From Arthrobacter sp. B0490 (lineage in GTDB: Bacteria; Actinomycetota; Actinomycetes; Actinomycetales; Micrococcaceae), in assembly GCF_002929355.1 (NCBI RefSeq), contig NZ_PJIR01000007.1, positions 124,001 to 188,000 on the forward strand: a DNA stretch of 64,000 nucleotides, read 5' to 3'. Shown piece after piece: positions 25,284 through 39,255 of the stretch (positions are counted from its first letter, which is position 1; the number at the start of each line of letters is the position of its first letter). Made by a program: the position numbers and the translations under genes. The notes under the pieces are model-generated. The model did no database searches and was not told the origin of the DNA. It saw nothing but the letters and a program-made list of their open reading frames with translations.

Positions 25284-26201
25284 CTATTCCCCGCCGAGCA
25301 CCGGAGGGGGAGCCGGGGCGGTTCCCTCGTCCAGCGGACGGCGTGAGCGGCGCCTCTGCTGGCCCCGGATCACGACGGCGAGCCCCACGAGGATCAGCGC
25401 CAGTCCACCGTACGTCCCGGCGGGTAGCGTCTCATCGAGGAACACAGCCGCGAGGATGGCCGCTCCCGGGATCTCGAGCAGGATGATCATCGAGACGACG
25501 AGCGGGCTCATCACGGCGAGCAGGTGGTTGAACACCGAATGACCCATGATCTGCGCCAGGAGGGTGACGGCGAGGATCCCGACCCAGGCTGCCGGTGAGA
25601 AGCCGGTGATCGGCTGCCGCGTGATGGCGCAGAGCGCCAGCAGGATCACCGCGCAGGCGCCGTAGCACAGCGTCGTGTACGTCCCGGTGGACATGGTGCG
25701 GCGGGCGGCGGCGCCGGCCATCTGGTAGACCCCCGCCAGGGCACCGCCCGCGAGGGCCAGCACGTCGCCGAGGAGTGCGTCCGGGGACAGGGAGAGATCG
25801 AACCCGGTGATGACGACGACGCCGATGAACGCGACACCCAGCCCGGCCACCACGGCCCGCTGCGGGCGGGAGCCCCGCAGCGCGTCGAACAGCGCGATCC
25901 ACGCCACCTGCAGGCAGACGAGGGCCGTGGCGGCGGCCACGGAGGTGAGCTTGAGGGCCGTGATGAAGCAGGCGAAGTGCAGGGCGAGGGCGACGGCGGC
26001 GACGGCGAGCCTCCGACAGTCGGCTGCGGTGAGGGCCGCGAACTCCGCCCGCTTGGACACGGCGGCCGGCCCTCCCATGAGGAGGGCCCCGAGCAGGTTC
26101 CGCCAGAAGGCGATCGCCAGGACGGGCGCAGCGGTCGCAGCCATGATCGGCCCGGAAGCCGAGACCCCGATGACGCCGAGGAGCGAGAGGAAGATGGTCA
26201 C
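25284..26201 (-). CDS. EamA/DMT-family transporter
   Basis: Ten-helix drug/metabolite-type exporter; 305 aa with two tandem EamA halves (first to about residue 140, second starting ALLGDVLALAGGALAGVYQ). Conserved Gly/Pro turns such as FWRNLLGALLM and SPLVVSMIILLEIPGAAILA are typical. GTG 26201 lies 6 nt after TAGGGT, so the transcript is probably leaderless. The cytoplasmic tail is Arg-rich. Substrate cannot be predicted. Confidence 0.88.
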   Translation of the reverse strand: MTIFLSLLGVIGVSASGPIMAATAAPVLAIAFWRNLLGALLMGGPAAVSKRAEFAALTAADCRRLAVAAVALALHFACFITALKLTSVAAATALVCLQVAWIALFDALRGSRPQRAVVAGLGVAFIGVVVITGFDLSLSPDALLGDVLALAGGALAGVYQMAGAAARRTMSTGTYTTLCYGACAVILLALCAITRQPITGFSPAAWVGILAVTLLAQIMGHSVFNHLLAVMSPLVVSMIILLEIPGAAILAAVFLDETLPAGTYGGLALILVGLAVVIRGQQRRRSRRPLDEGTAPAPPPVLGGE

Positions 26202-26263
26202 GCGGCAACCCTATGACACGCCGCACGCGGCCCGGCGCCGGCAGGGCACGGACGGTTAACGCA

Positions 26264-26292
26264 GGAAGTCCCGGTCGATGACCGGGACTTCC
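26264..26292 (-). terminator. Hairpin terminator after tRNA-Ala
   Basis: 13-bp perfect stem GGAAGTCCCGGTC / GACCGGGACTTCC with GAT loop, just beyond the 3' end of the minus-strand tRNA-Ala. Confidence 0.75.
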
Positions 26293-26298
26293 GTTCGG

Positions 26299-26371
26299 TG
26301 GAGGCACGGGGACTCGAACCCCGAACCCCCTGCTTGCAAAGCAGGTGCGCTACCAATTGCGCCATGCCCCC
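26299..26371 (-). tRNA. tRNA-Ala (anticodon TGC)
   Basis: 73 nt. The acceptor stem GGGGGCA/TGCCTCC contains the G3-U70 pair that defines alanine tRNAs. Anticodon stem CCTGC/GCAGG encloses TTTGCAA, giving TGC. T arm GGGGTTCGAGTCCCC. CCA not encoded; discriminator A. Confidence 0.96.
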
Positions 26372-26415
26372 GAATGGACCTCGTCCGGCACGCGTTCACC
26401 GGATTCTGCTCCTTG

Positions 26416-26532
26416 CTAGGCTACGTCGTCCGTCGCGTTGCTCCAGACACCCTTGCTCTTCTCGGAATACTGCCAGCGCTTGTACACGAGGAGACTCGCT
26501 GCAGCCGCTGCCGCGATGAGCAACTTCTTCAC
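26416..26532 (-). CDS. DLW-39 family small protein (38 aa)
   Basis: A tiny gene between two tRNAs. Start GTG 26532 follows AAGGAG; stop TAG at 26416-26418. The 38-residue product begins MKKLLIAAAAAASLLVYKRW, a short basic-hydrophobic helix, and ends with a polar tail (SKGVWSNATDDVA). Length, start and Trp positions match the actinobacterial DLW-39 family, which is usually found beside gyrA/tRNA loci. Function unknown; probably membrane-associated. Confidence 0.82.
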   Translation of the reverse strand: MKKLLIAAAAAASLLVYKRWQYSEKSKGVWSNATDDVA

Positions 26533-26570
26533 AACAGTCTCCTTGCAGTCGCCTGCCGGTGGTGGATCCG

Positions 26571-26644
26571 TGGGCGTACCAGGACTTGAACCTGGGACCT
26601 CTTCGTTATCAGCGAAGCGCTCTAACCGCCTGAGCTATACGCCC
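26571..26644 (-). tRNA. tRNA-Ile (anticodon GAT)
   Basis: 74 nt. Acceptor GGGCGTA/TACGCCC with discriminator A; anticodon stem CTTCG/CGAAG with loop CTGATAA giving GAT; T arm CCAGGTTCAAGTCCTGG. tRNA-Ile and tRNA-Ala downstream of gyrA is a common actinobacterial arrangement. Confidence 0.96.
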
Positions 26645-26730
26645 CGATACCTCTTCGGGCCGAGACACGACTTTACAGTAGTGGCTCGGCATTCTTCAAA
26701 TCGCCCGGCGGCGCCGAAGGGGCCGGCCTC

Positions 26731-27248
26731 CTAGTCGTCGGTCAGCGTGACGCCGATACCGCCGACCAGGGTGGACGAGATGTTGTACAGCACCGCGGAG
26801 AGCATCGCGAGGGCTGTCAGGAGCACCACGTTCACCACAGCGAGGATGGTCGCGAAGGACAATACCTGCGGCAGGGACGCGAACTGGCGGAGGTCGAACC
26901 CGCCGCTCTCCGATCCTGCGATCTCCCGCAGGAGCGCATTGACGCCGTCGAAGATACCCGTCAGGTCCAGGACCGTCCAGATCACGAAGGACGCGACGAC
27001 GGTCACGATACCGAGCGCCACCGAGAGGAGGAAGGACATCTTGAGGACCGACCAGGGATCCACCTTGCTCACGAGCAGGCGTGCCTTGCGGGCCTTCGCC
27101 TTCGGTGCCGGCTTCACGAGTCCGGGTCGCCCCTGCCCGCCTGCGGAGGCGGGGCGCTGCGTGGGACGCGCGGGGGCGTTGACGCGCGGAGGAGCCCCGG
27201 GCGTTCGCACTTGTCCGCCGGGCGACCGCGGGTTGGTGTTGGCCGAGC

Positions 27249-27252
<4 letters not shown>
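26731..27252 (-). CDS. DUF3566 membrane protein
   Basis: 173 aa. A Pro/Arg/Ala-rich cytoplasmic N-terminus (about 55 residues) is followed by the DUF3566 domain with two helices (about 68-95 and 128-160) and the typical [21 protein letters not shown] and [17 protein letters not shown] ends. GTG 27252 overlaps the gyrA stop (GTGA), so it is translationally coupled to gyrA, as in many actinobacteria. Role unknown, possibly in the division machinery. Confidence 0.92.
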
Positions 27253-29918
<2,666 letters not shown>

Positions 29919-29996
29919 GAATCAGTTCCGTTCGTCATGTCTTGTGCTCTGCGATACCGCGTGACCGAGCCATGGGTGATTCCGGTGGTCCGTGTG

Positions 29997-30039
29997 GGCG
30001 CCCTGACATCTGCGTGGAGCGAGCAGATATCAGGGCGCC
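29997..30039 (-). terminator. Stable hairpin between gyrB and gyrA
   Basis: GGCGCCCTGA and ATCTGC pair with GCAGAT and TCAGGGCGCC around one C-A mismatch and a 9-nt loop. It lies just after the gyrB stop in the gyrB-gyrA direction. It may act as a partial terminator or processing site that sets the gyrB:gyrA ratio. Confidence 0.6.
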
Positions 30040-30061
30040 GGCAGGATGCCGGAATCGCCCA

Positions 30062-32176
<2,115 letters not shown>

Positions 32177-32343
32177 CTAGTATTCTACCCTGCGGATGGT
32201 TGCGGGAGCGTACCAACCGCCTCTCATCGGCCAATAAACCGGGTCCAGAGCGGATGGTAGGTCCTTCCATGAGGACGGATACGGCGGAGGGACCCCCGAT
32301 TGCGCTACAGGCCGTCCAGCGGACATGGCATTGCGCTCTCGGC

Positions 32344-32955
32344 TCACCCGTAGGTGTCGCGCGGACCGCGTCCCTTGACCGTGCGCCCACCCTTGCGCCA
32401 GCTCGGCGCGGCCGGCCCGACGACCGAGAGCCGCTTGACCACGCCGGGGCCGAGCTCGGCCTCGAACCTCCGCAGCACGTCCGGTGAGATGAGGCGCAAC
32501 TGCGTGGCCCACGCGGTCGAGTCGCACCGGACCAGGACGGTGTCCGCGTCGAAACTCTCGGGTACGCAGTGCGCCGCGATGTCCGTCCCGACGATCTCCG
32601 CCCACCGGGACAGGACCGATCCGATGGCCACGGGGGATTTCCAGCCGCGCTCGGCGAGCATCCGCGAGAACACGTTGCCCACGCCTTCCGGGTCACGTCC
32701 GCCGTAGACCGGTTCGGGCGAGTACCGGCGCCGGGGTGTCTTCCCCGGCTGCTTCGCCGCCGGTCCGCGGGGCGTGCCGCGGGCCTCGGATGCACTGCGC
32801 AGCCGGTTGAGGAGAGCCTGGGGTGCATCCTGTTCGGGGAGATCAGGTCGGGACCGGGCCGGACCATCGCCGTCGTCCGTACCGTCCGTGTCCCGGCGGC
32901 CCCGCGACTCCGCCTCGCCGGCGTCCGACGGGTCCTCCTCGCGACCCTCAGGCAT
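32344..32955 (-). CDS. dciA: DciA/DUF721 family protein (helicase loader candidate)
   Basis: 203 aa. The acidic and basic disordered N-terminal half is followed by a DUF721 domain (about 100-190: VFSRMLAERGWKSPVAIGSV, RWAEIVGTDIAAHCVPESF, ADTVLVRCDSTAWATQLRLI). DciA proteins load the replicative helicase in bacteria without DnaC/DnaI. ATG 32955 overlaps the recF stop by 8 nt. ATG or GTG starts further upstream lie inside recF and are less likely. Confidence 0.87.
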   Translation of the reverse strand: MPEGREEDPSDAGEAESRGRRDTDGTDDGDGPARSRPDLPEQDAPQALLNRLRSASEARGTPRGPAAKQPGKTPRRRYSPEPVYGGRDPEGVGNVFSRMLAERGWKSPVAIGSVLSRWAEIVGTDIAAHCVPESFDADTVLVRCDSTAWATQLRLISPDVLRRFEAELGPGVVKRLSVVGPAAPSWRKGGRTVKGRGPRDTYG

Positions 32956-34210
32956 GTGCCTCTCCCGCAGGGCGGTCCGCGACGCCGTCCCCGTCCTCCC
33001 CGACACGACCGGCGTCGTCCGTCGCCCCGGCCAGGGCTCCCGGAATCACGCGGATCTGACGGCCGAGGAGTGCCGCGGGGATGTCGTCACCCACGGCTGC
33101 CGTCACCAGCACCTGCTCGGCAGGAGCCACGATGGCGGCGAGGCGCGTGCGTCGCTGCGCGTCAAGTTCGGCGAAGACGTCGTCGAGGATCAGGACCGGA
33201 TCGCCGCCCGGGGTGTGGTCCTCCTCGAGCAGCAGGTAGTAGGAGGCCAGCCGCAGGGCAAGGGCCATCGACCAGGTCTCGCCGTGGGACGCATATCCCT
33301 TGACCGGAGCGCCGCCCAGCAGGAGCCCGAGCTCATCCCGGTGCGGACCCACGAGCGAGAGGCCGCGGTCCAGCTCCTTCCTCCGGTGGCGGAGGAGACC
33401 CGCCACGAACAGTTCCGTGAGCGCCGGGAGGTCGAGCTCCCTCAGCCCGTCGGCCGCCCCGGCGTGTGCGGCGTCCGCCGCGTCGTCCATGGGGAGGTCC
33501 GTCGAGGACGAGACGCTGGAGACGTAGGTGATGTCGGTGACCTTCGAACCGTCCGTCAGCTCCTGGTAGGCACGCTGGACATGGGGGCGGAGATGATCGA
33601 CGAGGAGGAGCCGGGCGGACAGCAGCCGCGCCCCGGCCTCGGCGAGGTGCTGGTCCCACACGTCGAGGGTGGCCTCGTGTCCCGTCGAGAACCGCCCGGC
33701 GGCCCTCGCCGACTTGAGCAGGGCGTTGCGCTGCTTCAGCACGCGCTCGTAGTCGGCCCGCAGCCCGGACTGGTGCGGCAGCAGGGACACCATGACGTCG
33801 TCGAGGTACCGACGCCGTCCCGAGGGATCGCCCTTGACCAGCGACAGGTCCTCGGGAGCGAAGAGGACGGTCTTCAGGATGCCCGCCGCATCCCGCGCAC
33901 GCACGGGGTTGGCCCTGTTGATGCGGGCACGGTTCGCGGAGTCCGCGTTGATCTCGACCTCGACGCCGGTGCGCTGTGTCCCGCGCACGAACCGGCCGCG
34001 GATGATCGCGCGGTCCTCACCGAAACGGATGAGCGGCTTGTCGCTGCTCACGCGGTGCGAGGAGAGGGTGGCGAGGTAGCCGATGGCCTCGACGATGTTC
34101 GTCTTGCCCACGCCGTTCGGCCCGACGAAGACCGTGATGCCGGGTTCGATCGCCGTGTCGAGTTGCTCATAGCTCCGGAACCCGGTGAGTGAGAGGTGCT
34201 CCACGTACAC
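32948..34210 (-). CDS. recF: DNA replication/repair protein RecF
   Basis: SMC-like ATPase that loads RecA at gaps through RecOR; 420 aa. Walker A GPNGVGKTN (residues 30-38), signature region KGDPSGRRRYLDDVM, and Walker B LILDDVFAELDAQR. GTG 34210 is 10 bp after the gnd stop, so gnd, recF and dciA are one unit. About 20 residues of Asp/Gly-rich tail extend beyond the usual end. Confidence 0.95.
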   Translation of the reverse strand: MYVEHLSLTGFRSYEQLDTAIEPGITVFVGPNGVGKTNIVEAIGYLATLSSHRVSSDKPLIRFGEDRAIIRGRFVRGTQRTGVEVEINADSANRARINRANPVRARDAAGILKTVLFAPEDLSLVKGDPSGRRRYLDDVMVSLLPHQSGLRADYERVLKQRNALLKSARAAGRFSTGHEATLDVWDQHLAEAGARLLSARLLLVDHLRPHVQRAYQELTDGSKVTDITYVSSVSSSTDLPMDDAADAAHAGAADGLRELDLPALTELFVAGLLRHRRKELDRGLSLVGPHRDELGLLLGGAPVKGYASHGETWSMALALRLASYYLLLEEDHTPGGDPVLILDDVFAELDAQRRTRLAAIVAPAEQVLVTAAVGDDIPAALLGRQIRVIPGALAGATDDAGRVGEDGDGVADRPAGEAHA

Positions 34211-34220
34211 CGGGACCTGC

Positions 34221-35117
34221 CTACTCCGGTTTCGGCTGGGCCGGCTTCACCGCGTGGCCGCCGAACTGGTTGCGGAGCGCCGCCACCATCTTCATCGAGG
34301 GTGAGTCCTCCTGCCGGGAGGTGAAGCGGGCGAACAGGGCAGCGGTGATGGCGGGGGCCGGCACGGAATTGGCGATGGCTTCCTCCACGGTCCACCGTCC
34401 CTCGCCGGAATCCTCGACGAAACCCGCGATCTTCGATAGTCCCGGGTCCTCCTGGAGCGCCTTGACGAGGAGGTCCAGCAGCCAGGACCGCACGACGGTG
34501 CCCTTCTGCCAGGCTGCGAACGTGCCGTGGACGTCCTTGACGATGTCCTTGGCCTCGAGCAGTTCGTACCCCTCGGCGTAGGACTGCATGAGTCCGTACT
34601 CGATCCCGTTGTGGACCATCTTGGCGTAGTGGCCGGCACCGACGTCCCCTACGTGGACGAAGCTCTCGGCCCGGTCGCCCTCAGGGCGCAGGGCGTCGAA
34701 GATCGGCATGGCGCGTTCGACGTCGTCCTGCACACCGCCGGCCATCAGGCCGTAGCCGTTCTCGAGTCCCCAGACCCCGCCCGAGACGCCGCAGTCGAGG
34801 AACCGGATGCCCTTCTGTGCGAGCAGGACGGCGTGGATCTGGTCGTCCGTGAACTTCGAATTGCCCCCGTCGATCACCAGGTCGCCCTCGGACAGGATCT
34901 CCGAGAGGTCCTTCACCACGGCATCGGTGACCTGACCGGCGGGCACCATCACCCACACGATCCGCGGCGCGGGAAGCGCTGCCACGAGTTCCTCGAGGGT
35001 CGGTACATCGGTCCGGTCGGGGTTCCGGTCGAAGCCGGTGACCTCGATCCCCTTCCCTCGGAGACGCTCCCTCATGTTGAATCCCATTTTTCCGAGTCCA
35101 ACGAGGCCGATGTGCAT
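34221..35117 (-). CDS. gnd: 6-phosphogluconate dehydrogenase, decarboxylating (short form)
   Basis: Oxidative pentose phosphate enzyme of the short (about 300 aa) YqeC/GndA type; 298 aa. NAD(P)-binding GLVGLGKMGFNM (residues 4-15), substrate-site GGVWGLENGYGLMAGG, and catalytic Lys in GAGHYAKMVHNGIEYG. It lies between dnaN and recF, as in mycobacteria and Streptomyces, so it is an ancestral passenger of this operon. Product ribulose 5-phosphate and NAD(P)H. Confidence 0.94.
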   Translation of the reverse strand: MHIGLVGLGKMGFNMRERLRGKGIEVTGFDRNPDRTDVPTLEELVAALPAPRIVWVMVPAGQVTDAVVKDLSEILSEGDLVIDGGNSKFTDDQIHAVLLAQKGIRFLDCGVSGGVWGLENGYGLMAGGVQDDVERAMPIFDALRPEGDRAESFVHVGDVGAGHYAKMVHNGIEYGLMQSYAEGYELLEAKDIVKDVHGTFAAWQKGTVVRSWLLDLLVKALQEDPGLSKIAGFVEDSGEGRWTVEEAIANSVPAPAITAALFARFTSRQEDSPSMKMVAALRNQFGGHAVKPAQPKPE

Positions 35118-35182
35118 GAGCTTCTCTTTCTGACGATGTGCCCGGCCGGCGGTCCGGCCGGTCGGGATACCTGGCGGGGCTG

Positions 35183-36307
35183 CTACTGGTTGGGCAGCCG
35201 GACCGGCATCAGCAGGTACCTGTAGTCTTCCCTGTCCTCGCCGGAGGCGTCATCCTGGGCGGAGATGACCGCAGGCTTGGGCGGTGAGGTGAAGGAGAAC
35301 CGCACGAACGGGCTGCTGAACGCGCCGAGGCCCTCGCTCAGGTAGTGCGGGTTGAACGCGACCGTGATGTCCTCGCCGTCGAGGGTGGCTTCGATGGCCT
35401 CCGACGCCTGGGCATCCTCGCCGGTCCCCGCATCGAGGGTGACCTGGCCTTCCTGGAACGCCAGGCGCACCGGGGTGTTCCGCTCGGCGACGAGCGAGAC
35501 GCGGCGGACGGCCTCGACGAGCGAGCTGGTCTGGACCGTGGCGTGGATGGGGGTCTTGTCCGGGAAGAGCGAGCGGATCTTGGGGTAATCCCCATCGACG
35601 AGCAGGGAGGTGGTCCGCCGCCCGCCGGATTCGAAACCGATGAGCTCGGAGTCGTCGGACAGGGCGATGTTCAGGTCACCCGCGCCGCCGAGGGTCTTCG
35701 CCACCTCGTTCAGGGTCTTCGCCTTCACGAGCGCACTGGTCGAGATGCCGGGCGTGGACGGCTTCCAGGACACTTCGCGGAGCGCGAGCCGGTAACGGTC
35801 CGTGGCCAGGAGTGTGATGAGGTCGTCCTCGATCTCCATGCGGACCCCGGTGAGGATCGGGAGGGTGTCGTCGCGGCTTGCCGCGATGATCACCTGCGAC
35901 ACGGCCTGTGCGAAGGCGTCCCCGTCGACGACGCCGCTCACGGCCGGGAGTTTCGGCAGTTCGGGGTATTCGCCCTCGGGCATGGTGGCGAGATTGAAGC
36001 GGCTGTTCCGGCATGTCAGCGTGACCTTCGACCCGTCGGTCGCGACCTCGACCGGTGCGGAGGGCAGACTCCTGCAGATGTCGGCGAGCAGGCGCCCCGA
36101 GACGAGGATGGTGCCTTCCTCCAGGACGTCGGCCGCGATCTCGAGACGGGCCGAGATCTCGTAGTCGAAGCTGGCGAGGCTCAGTGTGCCACCCTCTGCC
36201 TTGATCAGCAGTCCTGCGAGCACGGGGACGGGAGGTCGCGGGGACAGGGAACGGGCGGTCCAGGACACAGCCTCCGCAAGTACATCCCGTTCAACTCTGA
36301 ATTTCAC
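35183..36307 (-). CDS. dnaN: DNA polymerase III beta subunit (sliding clamp)
   Basis: 374 aa, the normal length for a three-domain clamp monomer. N-terminal MKFRVERDVLAEAVSW and C-terminal YRYLLMPVRLPNQ are the typical DnaN ends. Start GTG 36307 with AAAGGCGG about 10 nt upstream. It is separated from dnaA by the origin, and should be read as the next gene of the dnaA-dnaN-gnd-recF-dciA direction. Confidence 0.97.
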   Translation of the reverse strand: MKFRVERDVLAEAVSWTARSLSPRPPVPVLAGLLIKAEGGTLSLASFDYEISARLEIAADVLEEGTILVSGRLLADICRSLPSAPVEVATDGSKVTLTCRNSRFNLATMPEGEYPELPKLPAVSGVVDGDAFAQAVSQVIIAASRDDTLPILTGVRMEIEDDLITLLATDRYRLALREVSWKPSTPGISTSALVKAKTLNEVAKTLGGAGDLNIALSDDSELIGFESGGRRTTSLLVDGDYPKIRSLFPDKTPIHATVQTSSLVEAVRRVSLVAERNTPVRLAFQEGQVTLDAGTGEDAQASEAIEATLDGEDITVAFNPHYLSEGLGAFSSPFVRFSFTSPPKPAVISAQDDASGEDREDYRYLLMPVRLPNQ

Positions 36308-36783
36308 GGAGCAGTGCCGCCTTTCGCCAGGTCAAAAAAACAGCCCCCGGCGAATCACCGGCGGATGGTCGGATCGGGTTCGCCCACGGAGTTGTCCGGG
36401 CACGGGGAACTACAACCCTACTGGGTGACAGCTTAGCCGCGTACCGGTCCGGCGCAGCAGGACCGGGGGCGATGGAGGACGGACGGGACGTGGAATGTTA
36501 TCTGACGAACTTTTGAAGTTTAAGGTTCGTAGTGTTAATAACTGCTGTGGATACTGTGGATAAGTGCGCTGATCCCGGGGCTGGGGCCGATCCGGGGTGT
36601 GGATAACGTGTGAGGTCGGACGACGGTCGACTGCCGGCGGTTGTGGGCGAAATCCTTGTCATTCTGCGGATCCACAGGTTGGGCGGGGGTTGTCCTCAGG
36701 ATGAGGGGTGATGTGCCCCTGGTTATCCACAGCTGTGTCCACACCTGTTAATTACAGGCGTGCGATTCGGGTAGTCGCCTCGG
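36308..36783. other. oriC: Chromosomal replication origin (oriC)
   Basis: 476 bp between dnaA and dnaN without a gene. DnaA boxes: TGTGGATAC 36546-36554, TGTGGATAA 36555-36563 and 36598-36606, TTATCCACA 36723-36731, GTGTCCACA 36735-36743; weaker candidates near 36668 (GATCCACA) and 36689 (TTGTCCTCA). An A+T-rich block at about 36495-36541 next to the boxes is the best unwinding-element candidate. Location between dnaA and dnaN is standard in actinobacteria. Confidence 0.9.
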
Positions 36784-38196
36784 TCAGGCTTCGCGCTGCT
36801 TGTGCTTGATGCGGTTGGTGAGTTCGGTGACCTGGTTGAAGATCGCCCGCCGCTCCGCCATCAGCTCGCGGATCTTCCGATCGGCATGGATGACCGTCGT
36901 GTGGTCGCGGCCGCCCAGCTCCTGCCCGATCTTGGGCAGGGACATGTCCGTGAGCTCCCGGCAGAGGTACATCGCGATCTGCCGCGCAGTCACGAGGGTC
37001 CTCGTCCGTGACTTGCTGCAGAGCTCCTCCATGCTGATCTGGAAGTAGTCCGCCGTCTGCGCCATGATCACCGTCGACGTGATCTCCCGGGCACCGTCGT
37101 CCGAGATGAGGTCCTTCAGGACCACCTCGGCCAGGTTGACGTCCACGGGCTGCCGGTTGAGGCTGGCGAAGGCGGTCACACGGATCAGCGCGCCCTCGAG
37201 TTCGCGGATGTTCGTGGCGATCTTGGACGCGATGTACTCGAGGACGTCGTCCGGTGCGCTCAGGCTGTCGCTGATCGCCTTCTTGCGGAGGATCGCGATG
37301 CGCGTCTCCAGTTCGGGCGGCTGGATGTCCGTCAGGAGGCCCCATTCGAAGCGCGACCTCATGCGCTCCTCGAATCCGATGAGCTGCTTGGGTGGCAGGT
37401 CCGACGTGATGACCACCTGCTTGTTGTGGTTGTGCAGCGCGTTGAAGGTGTGGAAGAACTCCTCCATGGTCCGGTCCTTGCCGGAGAGGAACTGGATGTC
37501 GTCGATGAGCAGGATGTCGACGTTGCGGTAGGTCTGCTTGAAGCTCGATCCCTCGTCGTCGCGGATCGAGTTGATGAAGTCGTTGGTGAATTCCTCGGAG
37601 TTCACGTAACGCACGCGGATGCCCGTGTAGAGGTGCCGGGCATAGTGACCGATCGCGTGGAGGAGATGCGTCTTGCCCAGCCCGGAGTCCCCGTAGATGA
37701 ACAGCGGGTTGTAGGCCTTCGCCGGCGCCTCCGCCACGGCGACCGCGGCGGCGTGGGCGAAGCGGTTCGACGAGCCGATCACGAAGGTGTCGAAGATGTA
37801 CTTGGGATTGAGCCGGCCGAACTCGTGGGAGTTGCTGGGCGGCGTCGGGGACGGCTTGGTCTCGCCCTTCGGCGCCGGCGATGCCCGCTCGGGTTCCTGC
37901 TCGGGTGCTTCCTCCCGCACCGGGGTGAGTTCGGGGTCGATGACGAACGCACACTGGATGTCCTCGCGGAACACGTCGCGCAGCGCCTCGTCGAGGGCTC
38001 CCTTGAGCTGGGTCTGCAGGACCTCGCGCGTCAGCTCGTTCGGGACGGCGATGAGCATGGTGGTACCGATGAGTCCCTGGGCCTGGGCCAGCACCATGAA
38101 TCCCCGCTGGCGGGGCGTCACTCGATCGTCGTGTTCCAGGGTCCGGATGACTTTACGCCAGGAGCTCCCGACGTCATTGACCTCATCTGTACCCAC
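36784..38196 (-). CDS. dnaA: Chromosomal replication initiator DnaA
   Basis: AAA+ initiator that melts oriC; 470 aa. Domain I ([15 protein letters not shown]...), a Pro/Glu-rich linker, domain III with Walker [16 protein letters not shown] (about 170) and domain IV with the DnaA-box-binding [10 protein letters not shown] (about 430). GTG 38196 is preceded by AGAGAGGT at good spacing; the frame is open 21 codons further but that part lacks family features. DnaA boxes in its own upstream region suggest autoregulation. Confidence 0.96.
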   Translation of the reverse strand: MGTDEVNDVGSSWRKVIRTLEHDDRVTPRQRGFMVLAQAQGLIGTTMLIAVPNELTREVLQTQLKGALDEALRDVFREDIQCAFVIDPELTPVREEAPEQEPERASPAPKGETKPSPTPPSNSHEFGRLNPKYIFDTFVIGSSNRFAHAAAVAVAEAPAKAYNPLFIYGDSGLGKTHLLHAIGHYARHLYTGIRVRYVNSEEFTNDFINSIRDDEGSSFKQTYRNVDILLIDDIQFLSGKDRTMEEFFHTFNALHNHNKQVVITSDLPPKQLIGFEERMRSRFEWGLLTDIQPPELETRIAILRKKAISDSLSAPDDVLEYIASKIATNIRELEGALIRVTAFASLNRQPVDVNLAEVVLKDLISDDGAREITSTVIMAQTADYFQISMEELCSKSRTRTLVTARQIAMYLCRELTDMSLPKIGQELGGRDHTTVIHADRKIRELMAERRAIFNQVTELTNRIKHKQREA

Positions 38197-38239
38197 AAAG
38201 ACCTCTCTTGACTGCACTGCCCGCACTCGGAAAGATCCG

Positions 38240-38407
38240 TCATCCACAGAGTTGTGCACATGTCGTGGATAAACGGACCGGAGCCAAGACTAGAGGATGA
38301 AAACTGCAGAAGATAGCGGACTGACGCGGTACGGGGGCCATCGTGAAGGGTCTCACACGGGTGTCCGAGGGGGGCGTGTAGTGTGTCTCGGGCACCGGTT
38401 GTCCACA
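38240..38407. promoter_or_regulatory. DnaA boxes in the dnaA-rpmH divergent region
   Basis: Within the 461-bp gap 38197-38657: TCATCCACA (38240-38248), TTGTGCACA (38252-38260), CGTGGATAA (38264-38272, reverse) and TTGTCCACA (38399-38407). They lie upstream of dnaA and could form a second origin half or an autoregulatory operator. No gene in the gap. Confidence 0.75.
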
Positions 38408-38447
38408 GGCTGGTGGAAAAAGTGCCCACAGGCTGGTGACAGCGAGT

Positions 38448-38477
38448 TTGACGCCCCTGAGGCGCGTCCCCTAACGT
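38448..38477 (+). promoter_or_regulatory. Candidate rpmH-rnpA promoter
   Basis: TTGACG (38448-38453), an 18-bp spacer and TAACGT (38472-38477). It would give a leader of about 175 nt before rpmH. Inference from hexamers only. Confidence 0.45.
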
Positions 38478-38657
38478 TATGTAGTCCAACATGTCTGCAT
38501 TTCGCATGCCATCACAGGTGTTCCCGGGTACTAAGAGGCCTCGGGATGTGACAGCTCCAGCGCGAATGTCGGATGTACACCTTCATCGCGTCAGTCTGTT
38601 CTTCCCCCTTGTTGCAATGGGCCGGACGCATCTCAAGATCGTTCTGGAGTAACTACA

Positions 38658-38795
38658 GTGAGCAAGCGGACTTTTCAGCCGAATAACCGCCGTCGTGCCA
38701 AGAAGCACGGTTTCCGTCTTCGCATGCGCACCCGCGCTGGTCGTGCCATCCTGTCGGCACGCCGCGGCAAGGGCCGTACCGAACTCTCGGCATAA
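38658..38795 (+). CDS. rpmH: 50S ribosomal protein L34
   Basis: 45 aa, starting GTG 38658 after GGAG (38646-38649). Basic sequence [20 protein letters not shown] and ending GKGRTELSA, the standard L34. Adjacent to rnpA as in nearly all bacteria. Confidence 0.98.
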   Translation: MSKRTFQPNNRRRAKKHGFRLRMRTRAGRAILSARRGKGRTELSA

Positions 38796-38874
38796 GCGGT
38801 TCCTCCCACGCCATGCGTCCTCCGGGTGATCGCGTCGGCACCGGGTTCCCTGCCTCGGCAGCCAGGACCCCGTA

Positions 38875-39255
38875 GTGCTTCCGGTGATCCACAGGGTGCG
38901 GACGGCAGCGGATTTTGCACGTATCGTACGTTCCGGCGCCCGCTCAGGGCGCCGGAACGTTGTGCTATACGGCTCCAGGACACCGGTCTCCTCGCCTTCG
39001 CGCGTCGGCTTCATCGTCGGCAAGAACGTAGGGAACGCGGTCACGCGCAACCTCGTTAAGAGAAGGCTCCGCCATGTTTCGGCGGAGTGGGTGGCTCTGC
39101 ACCCCCACGGGTACGACGTCGTCGTCCGCGCGCTCCCCGCAGCGGCGGACAGCGACTGGTCGGGCCTGCGGAAGGATTTCACCGGCTCCCTTGCCGCTGT
39201 GGTCCGTAGGCTGGAAGGCTCCGACACGGCGGAAAGGCGAGGCAGAGTATCGTGA
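38875..39255 (+). CDS. rnpA: Ribonuclease P protein component
   Basis: 126 aa basic protein that assists the RNase P RNA in 5' tRNA maturation. The RNR motif region ([19 protein letters not shown]) is intact. GTG 38875. Its TGA overlaps the yidD GTG, so translation is coupled. The RNase P RNA gene itself is not in the window. Confidence 0.96.
   Translation: MLPVIHRVRTAADFARIVRSGARSGRRNVVLYGSRTPVSSPSRVGFIVGKNVGNAVTRNLVKRRLRHVSAEWVALHPHGYDVVVRALPAAADSDWSGLRKDFTGSLAAVVRRLEGSDTAERRGRVS

Noticed and set aside
34221..35117. gnd between dnaN and recF as an insertion or transfer
   Set aside because: The same order is known in mycobacteria and Streptomyces, so it is an inherited arrangement.
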